Of a DNA stretch of 64,000 nt, positions 24,393 to 33,121 are shown in pieces. The stretch spans positions 2,898,436-2,962,435 of the forward strand of contig NZ_CP041352.1 in assembly GCF_009746125.1 (NCBI RefSeq), given 5' to 3'. Position 1 is the first letter of the stretch; every line of letters begins with the position of its first letter. Below the pieces are notes generated by a model that had not been told where the DNA came from, did no database searches, and saw only the letters and a list, made by a program, of their open reading frames with translations. The position numbers and the translations under genes are program-made. This DNA comes from Casimicrobium huifangae. Lineage in GTDB: Bacteria; Pseudomonadota; Gammaproteobacteria; Burkholderiales; Casimicrobiaceae.

Positions 24393-25784
24393 ATGATCAA
24401 AGCATTCATCGAACGTGTGCTGCCCCGCAAGAAGCCGGTGCGCGTCGAACATTCCGGCAAGGCGCTCGGCATCCACAGCGAGCATATGAGCAGGAACGCC
24501 GTCTACGTCTGCGAGAAATTGCAGCGGGCCGGGTTCGAGGCTTACATCGTCGGCGGTGCCGTCCGCGACGCGCTGCTTGGCGTCATCCCGAAAGATTTCG
24601 ACGTCGCTACCAATGCGACGCCGGAAGAGGTGCGCCACGAGTTCCGCCGCGCTTTCATCATCGGGCGCCGCTTCAAGCTCGTTCACGTGATGTTCGGCGA
24701 TGAGACGATCGAGGTCTCTACCTTCCGCAGCAATCGCGGCGGCGAGGTCGAGGCCGATGCCACCGGCCGCATCACCTCAGACAACGTCTACGGCACCCAG
24801 GCAGAGGATGCTGCGCGGCGCGACTTCACCATCAACGCGCTTTATTACGACCCGACGAAAGACGTCGTGGTCGATTTCATGGGCGGCCTGAAGGACGTCG
24901 AGAAGCGCACGCTGCGGTTGATCGGCACCGCCGAAACGCGCTACCGCGAAGACCCGGTGCGCATGCTGCGTGCGGTGCGCCTCGCCGTAAAACTCAATTG
25001 CAGCATCGCCAAGGCCACCGCGACACCGATTCGCGAGCATTCGGAGCTGATCAAGAACGTGCCGCCGGCGCGCCTGTTTGACGAAATCCAGAAGTTGCTG
25101 CTCTCCGGCTACGCCAATGCCACCCTCGCCGAGCTGCGCAAACACGGTCTCGCCGAGGGTTTGCTACCCCTGCTCGACCTGATCTACCAGCAGCCTGGTG
25201 GCCAGAAATTCATCGAGCTGGCGCTCGACAACACGGATCGCCGGGTACGCGAAGACAAGCCGGTATCGCCCGCCTTCCTGTTCGCCAGCCTGCTCTGGCA
25301 CCAGGTGGTGAAGCGCTGGAGCGAGATTGAAGCGCGCGGCGAGCATCATGTGCCGGCACTGATGCTGGCAATGGAGCAGGTGATCGACGAACAGCGCGAG
25401 ACGATCACACTGCCACAGCGGTTTGCCGGCATCACGCGTGAAATCTGGCTGATGCAGCCACGCTTCGAACAGCGCACCAGCAAGGCGGCGCTGCGCATGG
25501 TGGAGCAGCCGCGCTTCCGCGCTGCCTACGACTTCCTGCTGCTGCGCGCGGCGGCCGGTGAGATCGAGCAGGAACTGGCGGACTGGTGGACCAACTTCAT
25601 CGAGTCCGATCCGGACATCCGCCAGGAGCTGATCAGCCAGCGGCAACGCGCGCAACTCAAGCACGGCGGCGGCACCAGCGACGCAGGCGGGCGCCGGCGA
25701 CGCTCGCGCGGCGGAAGGGGCCGCAAGCGGCGCGATGACAGCAATGACGGTGGCACTGGTGACACCGGCGGCAGCATCGAGTAG
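24393..25784 (+). CDS. pcnB: Poly(A) polymerase I
   Basis: Adds poly(A) tails to RNA 3-prime ends and thereby promotes RNA decay. The 463-residue protein shows the class II nucleotidyltransferase head (YIVGGAVRDALLGVIPKDFDVATNATPEEV), FTINALYYDP, the RNA-binding RYREDPVRMLRAVRLAVKL region, and a basic Arg/Gly tail (GGRRRRSRGGRGRKRRDD). The long tail and the distance to the tRNA CCA-adding type support pcnB over cca. It heads a run pcnB-folK-deoxynucleoside kinase. The preceding 255 bases probably contain the promoters of both pcnB and the divergent ppa, but I see no convincing pair of boxes. Confidence 0.94.
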   Translation: MIKAFIERVLPRKKPVRVEHSGKALGIHSEHMSRNAVYVCEKLQRAGFEAYIVGGAVRDALLGVIPKDFDVATNATPEEVRHEFRRAFIIGRRFKLVHVMFGDETIEVSTFRSNRGGEVEADATGRITSDNVYGTQAEDAARRDFTINALYYDPTKDVVVDFMGGLKDVEKRTLRLIGTAETRYREDPVRMLRAVRLAVKLNCSIAKATATPIREHSELIKNVPPARLFDEIQKLLLSGYANATLAELRKHGLAEGLLPLLDLIYQQPGGQKFIELALDNTDRRVREDKPVSPAFLFASLLWHQVVKRWSEIEARGEHHVPALMLAMEQVIDEQRETITLPQRFAGITREIWLMQPRFEQRTSKAALRMVEQPRFRAAYDFLLLRAAAGEIEQELADWWTNFIESDPDIRQELISQRQRAQLKHGGGTSDAGGRRRRSRGGRGRKRRDDSNDGGTGDTGGSIE

Positions 25785-25816
25785 CAGTGCCCTGGCGCGG
25801 CCAACCGCCGGCAAGA

Positions 25817-26350
25817 ATGGCTGACGTCGCCACCCCCGGAGTTGGCTGGCATCGGGCTTACCTTGCCTTGGGCAGCAACCTGCTGCAGCCGCAACAGCAG
25901 GTACTGCGTACGATACTGGCGTTGCAACAGATCCCGGGCATTGCGGTGGTTGCTGTCTCATCGCTCTACCAAAGCGCTGCGTGGGGCGCAGTGTCAGCGC
26001 AGCCTGACTACATCAATGCCGTGGCCGCAATTGACACGACGCTTGACCCGGAGCCCCTGCTCAGTGCAACCATGCGTATCGAGCAGGATCACGGACGCGT
26101 GCGCGGCAACGAACGCAACGCTGCGCGGACCATCGATATCGACATCCTGCTCTACGACAATCTGGCCATCGACTCGGCCAGGCTGACCTTGCCCCATCCA
26201 AGGATGCACGAACGCGCCTTCGTCCTACGTCCGCTGGCGGAAATCGCACCGGGCGCCGAGGTTCCGGGTCATGGCAAGGCGGCTGATCTGCTGCGGGCAA
26301 TGCCACCCGCCGCCATCAACGCCGTCCAAACAGTCAGGCAGGCGGCATGA
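25817..26350 (+). CDS. folK: HPPK, 2-amino-4-hydroxy-6-hydroxymethyldihydropteridine pyrophosphokinase
   Basis: Folate pathway enzyme that transfers pyrophosphate from ATP to the pterin. The 177-residue protein has AYLALGSNL at the N-terminus, SLYQSAAWG, QPDYINAVAAIDT, and the HPPK signature region RNAARTIDIDILLYD with the metal-binding aspartates, followed by LPHPRMHERAFVLRPLAEI. The ATG at 25817 is chosen; a GTG at 25787 would overlap closely with pcnB. The stop is followed after one base by the next gene's start. Confidence 0.94.
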   Translation: MADVATPGVGWHRAYLALGSNLLQPQQQVLRTILALQQIPGIAVVAVSSLYQSAAWGAVSAQPDYINAVAAIDTTLDPEPLLSATMRIEQDHGRVRGNERNAARTIDIDILLYDNLAIDSARLTLPHPRMHERAFVLRPLAEIAPGAEVPGHGKAADLLRAMPPAAINAVQTVRQAA

Positions 26351-26351
26351 G

Positions 26352-26999
26352 ATGGATCTGACCGGACTGCGCTACGTTGTCGTCGAAGGCCCCATCGGAG
26401 TCGGCAAGACCAGTCTCGCACGACTTCTGGGTGAACGCCTTGGCGCTGAACTCCTGCTGGAAGCTCCGGCGGACAATCCATTTCTTGCCCGCTTTTACGC
26501 CGAGCCCTCTCGCTACGCCTTGCCAACGCAGCTGAACTTTCTGTTTCAGCGCGCCGACCAGGTGAAACATCTGGCGCAACTCAGTTTGTTTCAGCGCGTG
26601 GTGGTCGCCGACTTCATGCTCGACAAAGATCCATTGTTTGCCGAGCTCACGCTGGCCGAGGATGAACTGGCGCTGTATCGCAGACTGTATGCGCATCTGC
26701 AGCCGCAGTCGCCACGCCCCGATCTGGTGCTGGCGCTGCAAGCGTCATCCGACACCCTGCTCGCACGGGTGCGGCAGCGCGGCATTCGCTATGAGCAGGC
26801 GGTCGGAGCAGACTACCTCGTCCGCCTGTCCGACGCCTATGTCAGACTTTTCCACCGCTACGACGCGGCCCCGGTGCTGTTCGTCAACACTGACGGTCTG
26901 AACTTCGTCGACAACCCCGACCACCTCGACTTGCTTGTCCAGCGCATCGCCCAGATGCGCGGCAGCCGTGAGTTTTTCAACGTCGATGCCATCGGCTGA
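26352..26999 (+). CDS. Deoxynucleoside kinase
   Basis: A 215-residue P-loop kinase of the dNK/dGK-dCK family: VVEGPIGVGKTSLARLL (Walker A), the Glu-containing LLLEAPADNPFLARFY, the FLFQRADQVK substrate region, DFMLDKDPLFAEL (the DRS-like position) and a lid with RQRGIRYEQ. It phosphorylates deoxynucleosides for salvage. In betaproteobacteria it commonly follows folK, as it does here, one base after that stop, so they are co-transcribed. Exact base preference is not readable from the sequence. Confidence 0.9.
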   Translation: MDLTGLRYVVVEGPIGVGKTSLARLLGERLGAELLLEAPADNPFLARFYAEPSRYALPTQLNFLFQRADQVKHLAQLSLFQRVVVADFMLDKDPLFAELTLAEDELALYRRLYAHLQPQSPRPDLVLALQASSDTLLARVRQRGIRYEQAVGADYLVRLSDAYVRLFHRYDAAPVLFVNTDGLNFVDNPDHLDLLVQRIAQMRGSREFFNVDAIG

Positions 27000-27089
27000 A
27001 CAGGACGGCGCGCGACAGGCCGGCGGCGGTTCTTGGTTACACTCCCTCTGGTCGGAGTTCATATCAAAAGTAATCGTGGGGAGTATCGG

Positions 27090-29159
27090 TTGACGCCTCG
27101 GGTTGTGTCGGAGCGTGTGTATCTGCGCGTGGCGGTCGCGCTCGCGCTGGTCGCGGTCGCACCGTCGAGCCTTGCACTGTCTTTCGGTACCGAGCAGGTC
27201 ACGTCCTACCTCGGACAACCCCTGCGCATGAGCATTCCGCTGCTGGGCGCCCCTGGTGATTCGCTGGAAGCACGCTGCTTCCGTATTGCCACATCCAGCC
27301 GTGCCGACGGCTTGTCCTCAGTCAGTCAAGCGCGCATAGAACTGGACCTCGGCAATACGCCGCGGTTACTGGTGCGCAGCGCCCGATCCGTCGACGAACC
27401 GGTTGTTCGCGTCGCCATCGAGGCAATCTGTGACACGCCGATCCGGCGCGAATACACGATCCTGCTTGATCCCCCTCCGCTGACCGCTCGTGAAAGCGCC
27501 GCAGCGCCCCCACTGCCACCGGTGATCTCACCACCGCAGGCCGAGTCGGGTGCACGCACGGTCGACAACCCGGCGGGCGATGTTGCCGCAGCAAAGTCTT
27601 CGCCAAAGGCCGGAGACCGATCAGCGGCCCGGGCCAAGTCCCGTCGCACCAGCGCCGGGAATCCCGCCGTGGCGAATGAGTCGACAATTGCCGCACCGAC
27701 CAGAGCTTCATCCCGCGCGGGCCGCTCAGTGGTTGGCAAGGACGAAGCGAAGCCGGCATCACCACGCCCCGACGAACTGCGCGTCCAGGGCGGCGCGGCC
27801 GCAGGCGGCGTTGCCATCGAGGATGCTTCCATCGCCGCGTTGGCCATACCGCGGTTGCGCATCGCCAGTGACTTACCCAGTTTCGATACCAGCGCCGCAG
27901 CCGGGGGCGCACCGTCAGCTACAGGCAGTAACGAACTGCAGGCGGCTATCGCGAAGGAGCGGCGTGCCCGATTGTTCGCAGCACCGATCGAAGAAGACCT
28001 TGCGCCCAGGCTGGAAGCGGATTTGGTCGTGGCCCAGCGCCGTCTGGCTGAGCTTCAGGCACAAATCGCTGCCGCCGGCGGCAGCGCTGTCGTGACCACC
28101 AAAACCGGCGCCGCCGAATCCGCTGGCAAGCCAGCAATCGCCAGCGCTGCGGCTAGCGAGTGGGACTGGAAGAAATGGCTTTGGATACCGGCAAGCCTGC
28201 TGGTACTCGGCTTGATCGTGTTCCTGGTGCGGCAGCGGCAGGCGCAGCGCTCGCAAGTGCAGTTTGCCAATGCCGGCCCGGTGACTGTCGTGCAGACGGG
28301 CGACGAATTTGACACGGTGATGCCAACAAGGACCGTGGTCAATACCACGGCCGCCCGCACTACCGCGACTTCAACAGCATCGCAAAACTCGGGCGAATCG
28401 TCGCCAGGAGCGGACGAAGGGCCGTCAACCAAAGCAGCGACACCCGCCCAGGCGCCGATGACTGCAAAGGAGGCCAGCGAGGCATCCGACCGGCTGATCA
28501 GCCCGTTGTTCCAGTTGCGCGACACGGAGTCGCACGTCGACGTGACCGAGTTGTCGCAGATCACCGATGAGGCTCAGGTCTACTCCGACCTTGGTCGCAA
28601 CGATCAGGCCATTGAAATTTTGCGCGCTCACATCGACAGCCAGGAAGGCCAGGATGTGGAACACTCATCACCGGCGCCCTGGCTGATGATTTTTGATCTG
28701 TACCGGCGCACCAACAATCGAGCCGGCTACGACGAGCTGGCGCCCAGATTTCGCAAACAGTTCAACGGACGCATGCCCGACTGGGACAACTATGGCCATG
28801 AGCTGGCGCTGGACGATGGCCTGGAAGCGTTCCCGCATCTCGTGTCCCGAATCGAGCGCGATTGGGGCACGGCAGAGGCCAAGAAGTTTCTTGAGGAACT
28901 GCTGTACGACAACCGCGGCGGCTCACGGCTTGGCTTCAGCCTGGCGGCGTATCGCGACATCCTCCTGTTGTTGCAGGTGCATGAGGGCATTGCAGCGGGC
29001 GCACCGGTTGAGTTCCCTGCCGCCGACTGGGAGTCACGCGGCGCCAACGATGCGGACGGCACGCCGAAGTGGGACCTTTCGCTCGACATGATCGACACCC
29101 CCAAGCCCGGCGAACTTGACTCGTTTCTGCGCAACATGCCGCCGCCCGAAAGGTCGTGA
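27090..29159 (+). CDS. fimV: FimV/HubP-family polar protein
   Basis: The 689-residue product has a signal peptide (VYLRVAVALALVAVAPSSLA) and the FimV N-terminal domain (LSFGTEQVTSYLGQPLRMSIPL). A long Ala/Pro-rich periplasmic stretch follows, with a short coiled coil (ARLEADLVVAQRRLAELQAQI-like), one membrane helix at about 358-380, and an acidic cytoplasmic part that ends in a FimV C-terminal/TPR-like region. No clear LysM is visible. FimV proteins organise cell poles and type IV pilus assembly. The start is inferred as TTG at 27090, preceded by GTGGGGAG; no better ATG lies before the signal peptide. Confidence 0.85.
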   Translation: MTPRVVSERVYLRVAVALALVAVAPSSLALSFGTEQVTSYLGQPLRMSIPLLGAPGDSLEARCFRIATSSRADGLSSVSQARIELDLGNTPRLLVRSARSVDEPVVRVAIEAICDTPIRREYTILLDPPPLTARESAAAPPLPPVISPPQAESGARTVDNPAGDVAAAKSSPKAGDRSAARAKSRRTSAGNPAVANESTIAAPTRASSRAGRSVVGKDEAKPASPRPDELRVQGGAAAGGVAIEDASIAALAIPRLRIASDLPSFDTSAAAGGAPSATGSNELQAAIAKERRARLFAAPIEEDLAPRLEADLVVAQRRLAELQAQIAAAGGSAVVTTKTGAAESAGKPAIASAAASEWDWKKWLWIPASLLVLGLIVFLVRQRQAQRSQVQFANAGPVTVVQTGDEFDTVMPTRTVVNTTAARTTATSTASQNSGESSPGADEGPSTKAATPAQAPMTAKEASEASDRLISPLFQLRDTESHVDVTELSQITDEAQVYSDLGRNDQAIEILRAHIDSQEGQDVEHSSPAPWLMIFDLYRRTNNRAGYDELAPRFRKQFNGRMPDWDNYGHELALDDGLEAFPHLVSRIERDWGTAEAKKFLEELLYDNRGGSRLGFSLAAYRDILLLLQVHEGIAAGAPVEFPAADWESRGANDADGTPKWDLSLDMIDTPKPGELDSFLRNMPPPERS

Positions 29160-29202
29160 GCTGCCCTTAGGGCCACGACTTCCGGGCAACAAAGGACTCA
29201 CG

Positions 29203-29787
29203 TCACGGCAGAGCCTCACAAAGCGGGCGCCGCACGGAAAGCCCCCCGGTCTGCGGCGTCACCACAAACTGGCAAGCGTCGTAACCTTGCGATTTGATGC
29301 GCCCGATGATCTCTGCCAGCACAACTGGCGCAAGGCGCGGCTCACGCGACAGCACCCATCCATAGCGCCGTGTCGGGTGCCCGACGACTGCCCAGCGATA
29401 TTGCGGGTCAAGAGCGATGACCCAATAGTCGGCCGCGACCCAGAAACGGTACTCGCCAAACAGATCGAGAAATGTGACTTCCAGGCGTGATGCGGCTTGC
29501 CCTTCAACTGGACGCGCCCGGCCCAGAACCCGTTCCTTGCCGCCGTCGTCTCTGGTACAGACGTTTTCAACAATGATCAACGGCTGACCTGGGTCCAGGG
29601 AGTAGGTCGCCCGCGTATCGCGAACACATTTGCGTTGAAAGAACTGCGGAATCGCCGCAATTTCGTGCCAGCTCCCCATATAGCGTGACACATCCAGCGA
29701 CTGTACTGGCGTCACGTCCATGCTGGCACTGCTGGCTGCCGCTGGCATCAGCAACAGCGCAGAAGCAATTGCACGCAGATGACTCAT
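29203..29787 (-). CDS. Bacterial lipocalin (Blc-like)
   Basis: A 194-residue exported lipocalin. A signal peptide (to about ASSAS) is followed by the family's first motif in VSRYMGSWHEIAAIPQFFQRKCVRD, and then by GKARP-like GRARPVEGQAASRLEVTFLDLFGEYRFWVAADYWVIALDPQYRWAVVGHPTRRYGWVLSR-type strands. Lipocalins bind lipids in the envelope. Unlike E. coli Blc I see no lipobox cysteine, so it is probably soluble in the periplasm. The start at 29787 gives a normal signal peptide; a GTG at 29814 is possible. Confidence 0.88.
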   Translation of the reverse strand: MSHLRAIASALLLMPAAASSASMDVTPVQSLDVSRYMGSWHEIAAIPQFFQRKCVRDTRATYSLDPGQPLIIVENVCTRDDGGKERVLGRARPVEGQAASRLEVTFLDLFGEYRFWVAADYWVIALDPQYRWAVVGHPTRRYGWVLSREPRLAPVVLAEIIGRIKSQGYDACQFVVTPQTGGLSVRRPLCEALP

Positions 29788-30130
29788 ATACGCCACGACG
29801 CCTGTACGGCCCACAGGAAATTGGGTATGTCGTTGTCGAGGCGCCCTTCCTGCGTGGAGCAGGGGCCGACAGTTCGCCGACGACGGCGATCGTTGTTGCG
29901 TGTAACTAGAAACAGCATGACAAGGATCTCAGGCGGTAAGACCGCAGATTATCGTGCTTCGGCCACCGTTCCCGATGGGCGAGCAGGACTTCTCGGCGCG
30001 CACGAGCGTAGCCGCGATGCCAGCAAGTACATAAAGAAAAAGCGACCGCAAGGGTCGCCTTTTCGTGCAATTGCGTCTGTTCGACCCAGACGCGTCATCG
30101 TCAGACGACGCGTCGGTCCGGCAGAAACAA
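29788..30130. other. Intergenic region between lipocalin and tonB
   Basis: Apart from the terminator hairpin at 30037-30063 and presumably the lipocalin promoter near 29790-29850, I see no gene, repeat or recognisable site in these 343 bases. Short frames here lack ribosome binding sites and homology. Confidence 0.6.
30037..30063 (-). terminator. Rho-independent terminator after tonB
   Basis: Stem GCGACC/GGTCGC with a 5-base loop (30042-30058) is flanked by an A-rich run (30033-30041) and TTTT (30060-30063). It can work in both directions; it follows tonB on the minus strand by 68 bases. Confidence 0.75.
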
Positions 30131-30829
30131 TCAGTCGAGCTTCATGGTGAACGGAATCTCAACCTCGTGGCTGCTGTCCGATTTCTCGGTACGGCATGCT
30201 GGATCCGTCAGCGGGCCATTGAACGTACGCTGTACAGCATTGCGCATGTTGCCTGGCGTCACTTCCCGGACCCGGACGTTGGAGAACGAACCATCGGGAT
30301 TGACTGTCGCGAGGATGGTACCGTCGATGCGATCGATACCTGCCTTGTTCATGTCGCGGGCCGGCGGCGAATCCGGGCGACACGGGTTGGGTAGCGCCGA
30401 CATGCCGAGACGCGTAACCGCTGGTCGCGGCGGTGGCGCAGGCGGTGCCGGCGGTGCCGGCGGAACCGGAGGCGCGATCTTGTAATCGGTCTTCGGCGGT
30501 TCGGTTGTCGTCGTGGTAATCGTCGGCGCGGCCGGTGCCTGCACCACGACTTCAACCGGCGGCACGTACGGAGGCGGCGGCGCGGCGGGAGGCGGTGGCG
30601 GCAGATTCGGCTGCTTCGGCGGTGGCGGAGGCGGTGGAGGCGGTGGCGGTGGCGGCGGCAACTTGACCTCCTCCACGATCTTCGCTTCCAGCGGCTTCTT
30701 GATCACTTCCACTGCCTTGCGCGCCAGCCCGGTGACCAGCGCGTAGACAATGAAAGCGTGCAGAGCGAGCACGGCGGCGATGGCGATCGTTCGCTTGCTC
30801 GATTTCGCGGGTTTATAGGTGTAATCCAT
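30131..30829 (-). CDS. tonB: TonB energy transducer
   Basis: A 232-residue protein with a short cytoplasmic N-terminus, one membrane helix (about 14-36, with the conserved His in LALHAFIVYAL), a proline-rich periplasmic linker that includes a run of 13 prolines near residues 58-70, and a C-terminal TonB domain (about 150-232: GRTILATVNPDGSFSNVRVREVTPG-type strand pattern). It carries proton-motive energy from ExbB/ExbD to outer-membrane receptors. It is the last gene of exbB-exbD-exbD-tonB on the minus strand and lies next to two TonB-dependent receptor genes, its likely clients. Confidence 0.93.
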   Translation of the reverse strand: MDYTYKPAKSSKRTIAIAAVLALHAFIVYALVTGLARKAVEVIKKPLEAKIVEEVKLPPPPPPPPPPPPPPKQPNLPPPPPAAPPPPYVPPVEVVVQAPAAPTITTTTTEPPKTDYKIAPPVPPAPPAPPAPPPRPAVTRLGMSALPNPCRPDSPPARDMNKAGIDRIDGTILATVNPDGSFSNVRVREVTPGNMRNAVQRTFNGPLTDPACRTEKSDSSHEVEIPFTMKLD

Positions 30830-30882
30830 GCGTGTTCAGCGCTTTCTTCAGCTTTTGGCGTCGTGCTCTATGGCGTAGCGCT

Positions 30883-31305
30883 TTACAGGAATTGCTCGTG
30901 TCCGAGGATGCCCATCTTGACCAGTCCCGCGCGTTGCGAGGCAGCCATCACATAGGCAACGATCTCGTACTTGGCGAGTTTGTTGGGCCGCAAATGGATT
31001 TCCGGCTGCGTTTGTTGCGCCGCCGCTGTTGCCATTTTTGCCTCAAGTTCAGCCCGGTTCGGCATCGCCGCACCGTTCCAGTACACAACGCTGTTTTCGT
31101 CAATGTCGATCTTGACGATTTCCGGTTCCACCAGCGGCTTGTTGGGGCTCGGCGGCGGCATATTCATGTTGACCGAGTGCAACTGAATCGGAATGGTGAT
31201 GATCAGCATGACCAGCAGTACCAGCATCACGTCAATGAGCGGGGTGGTGTTCATGTCGACCATGACGTCCGCATCACCGCTCGAATTACCCAGGTTCATT
31301 CCCAT
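30883..31305 (-). CDS. exbD: ExbD/TolR biopolymer transport protein (second copy)
   Basis: A 140-residue protein with one membrane helix (about 20-42) containing the conserved aspartate of the proton path (MNTTPLIDVMLVLLVMLI), then a periplasmic domain with EIHLRPNKLAKYEIVAYVMAASQRAGL. The ATG at 31305 is fixed by AAGGATTGAACCT just upstream. It differs from the exbD upstream mainly in the periplasmic domain. Two ExbD-like genes with one ExbB and one TonB are seen in other TonB systems with several receptors, where the two may form mixed complexes. Confidence 0.92.
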   Translation of the reverse strand: MGMNLGNSSGDADVMVDMNTTPLIDVMLVLLVMLIITIPIQLHSVNMNMPPPSPNKPLVEPEIVKIDIDENSVVYWNGAAMPNRAELEAKMATAAAQQTQPEIHLRPNKLAKYEIVAYVMAASQRAGLVKMGILGHEQFL

Positions 31306-31340
31306 AGGTTCAATCCTTCTTATGTCTGCGTGCGGCGCGG

Positions 31341-31772
31341 CTATTCGCCACGCGCTGCAGGTTCGGTCAGGAACGCGATCTTCGAAATGCCTGCGGAGCG
31401 GCACGCGAAGATGACCCGACCGACGCCGTCATAGTTTGCCGCCAGATCGCCCCGGATATGCACCTCGGGTTGCGGATCCATCTTGGAAAACTTCTTCAGG
31501 CGATCGGTGAGATCGCGGATATCACGAATCGGCGTGTCATACATGAACATGCGGCCGTTGCCATCGACGGAAACAACGATGTTCTCCGGCTTCGATTCGC
31601 GGATCTGTATTTCTTCCTTCGGAAGTTGCACCTTGATCGACGTCGTCACCACTGGAATGGTGATCAGGAAGATGATCAGCATCACCAGCATCACGTCCAC
31701 CAGAGGCGTCGTGTTGATGGTCGAGTTGACCTGGTCTTCGTCGCCGCTGGCGCTGCCAACGTTCATGCCCAT
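31341..31772 (-). CDS. exbD: ExbD/TolR biopolymer transport protein (first copy)
   Basis: A 143-residue protein. The membrane helix at about 22-42 has the proton-path aspartate in INTTPLVDVMLVMLII. The periplasmic part contains VVSVDGNGRMFMYD and EVHIRGDLAANYDGVGRVIFACRSAGI. The start is supported by GGAGCCTGAACC before ATG at 31772. It follows exbB by 30 bases and precedes the second exbD by 35 bases, so the four genes are one operon. Confidence 0.92.
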   Translation of the reverse strand: MGMNVGSASGDEDQVNSTINTTPLVDVMLVMLIIFLITIPVVTTSIKVQLPKEEIQIRESKPENIVVSVDGNGRMFMYDTPIRDIRDLTDRLKKFSKMDPQPEVHIRGDLAANYDGVGRVIFACRSAGISKIAFLTEPAARGE

Positions 31773-31802
31773 GGTTCAGGCTCCGTTGTCAGATTCTTGC
31801 GA

Positions 31803-32699
31803 TTACTTCTTGCCGGACGCGATCAGCACCGAGTGCAGATCGGAGCCGAAGTTGCGGATCTTGTCCATCGTGGTTTTGTTACGACGGACGATGAAGTTGT
31901 AACCCAACACGGCCGGAACCGCGACGGCGAGGCCGATGGCCGTCATGATCAGCGCCTCACCCACCGGACCGGCAACCTTGTCAATTGACGCCTGACCGGA
32001 CACACCGATCTTCACGAGCGCGTTGTAAATGCCCCAAACGGTACCGAAGAGCCCGATGAACGGGGCGGTAGAGCCGACAGTAGCAAGGAACGCGAGACCA
32101 TTCTGCATGTTGCTTTGCACGCTGTCGGTAGCACGCTGGATCGACTGCGTAACCCAGTCGGAGAAGCTGATATGCGCAAGCAGGCCTTCATGCTTCTTGG
32201 TTGCTTCGAGACCGGCTTCAGCGAGGAAGCGGAACGGGCTTTGCTCTTTCAGGGACTCAACGCCCTGGGCAATCGACGGAGCGCTCCAGAAGGAACTCTC
32301 GGCCTGCTTCGCTTGGCGGCCGATTTTGGACAGTTCAAGCAGCTTGGCAACCATGATGTACCAGGTGCCGACCGACATGATGACCATGATGATCAGGGTG
32401 GTTTTGGCAACGACGTCGCCTTCCGCCCACAGCGCCTTCAGGCCGTAGGGGTTTTCGACTTTTTCGGTGGCAGGTTTGCCTGCCTGGAACGGCGCCGGAG
32501 CCGGGGCAGCTGCGGGAGTCGGAGCAGCTGCAGGGGTAGCCGCCGGTGCAGCGGAAGACGACGCGGCGGGCGCGCCACCAGCAGCGGGCGTCTGGGCGAA
32601 AACGGACAGCGGGGCGCTGACCAGCGAGACGAACAGCACTGAGCCGGCCATCAGTGCACTGCCAGTACGGCGAATTGCTTTTTTCATTTCAATGGACAC
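31803..32699 (-). CDS. exbB: ExbB/TolQ-type proton channel with N-terminal extension
   Basis: A 298-residue protein. A signal-peptide-like helix (about 13-35) and an Ala/Pro-rich linker (36-75) come before the standard three-helix ExbB core (helices at about 97-117, 203-225 and 240-262, with ATVGSTAPFIGLFGTVWGIYNAL and GEALIMTAIGLAVAVPAVLGYNF). The start codon is GTG at 32699: AAGGAG sits six bases before it, whereas the ATG four codons later is too far from that site. It is the first gene of the exbB-exbD-exbD-tonB operon. Confidence 0.92.
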   Translation of the reverse strand: MSIEMKKAIRRTGSALMAGSVLFVSLVSAPLSVFAQTPAAGGAPAASSSAAPAATPAAAPTPAAAPAPAPFQAGKPATEKVENPYGLKALWAEGDVVAKTTLIIMVIMSVGTWYIMVAKLLELSKIGRQAKQAESSFWSAPSIAQGVESLKEQSPFRFLAEAGLEATKKHEGLLAHISFSDWVTQSIQRATDSVQSNMQNGLAFLATVGSTAPFIGLFGTVWGIYNALVKIGVSGQASIDKVAGPVGEALIMTAIGLAVAVPAVLGYNFIVRRNKTTMDKIRNFGSDLHSVLIASGKK

Positions 32700-33121
32700 A
32701 GAAGACTCCTTTTTGCCTCACGGCATCGTCGATGTACGACATCATACATGACACTAGTTTGATTGGAAAAGGGGAATGTAACGTAGAAGCAAACTGCACA
32801 CCACCGCTCGTGCCACGGATCAAAACCGGGGAGGCATAAGCAAGAACTGGTGGGGGTAAAGCTCGCAGCCGGGCGTAACCGCCACAGCCTGATGCGCGAG
32901 CATGAATCGAACGGTTCCGCACGGGACGAAGCCGCAGGACAGCGCCTGTTTGCAAAATACCTGCATTCCTTGTGAGAAAACAGTCGGGCACGCCTTGTGA
33001 GCGTTGCTGACCGTCAAGATCGATAAACGGGAACAGACAAAGCACAAGCCGGCCCACCAGAATTTGGCGGCGCCGGCCTGAGCAAGCTGCGGATTATCGC
33101 AAATCCGCAGAAAAGCAACGA
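32700..33121. other. Intergenic region between exbB and TonB-dependent receptor 1
   Basis: These 422 bases hold the exbB leader: a fair -10 (TATGAT on the minus strand, 32741-32746) with only a poor -35. Near the receptor stop are GC-rich hairpins at 33040-33110. No Fur-box-like repeat is recognisable, and I see no credible gene. Confidence 0.55.
33087..33110 (-). terminator. Stem-loop after TonB-dependent receptor 1
   Basis: A perfect 9-bp stem, CTGCGGATT (33087-33095) with AATCCGCAG (33102-33110), lies 11 bases beyond the receptor stop codon. There is no T tract on the minus-strand side after the stem, so its strength as a terminator is uncertain. Confidence 0.4.

Noticed and set aside
30513-30746. 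Glycine-rich 77-codon frame opposite tonB
   Set aside because: It is the complement of the TonB proline-rich linker (CCG/CGG bias), not a gene.
32700-32840. Fur box upstream of exbB
   Set aside because: TonB systems are often iron regulated, but no GATAAT-type repeat of acceptable quality is visible here.
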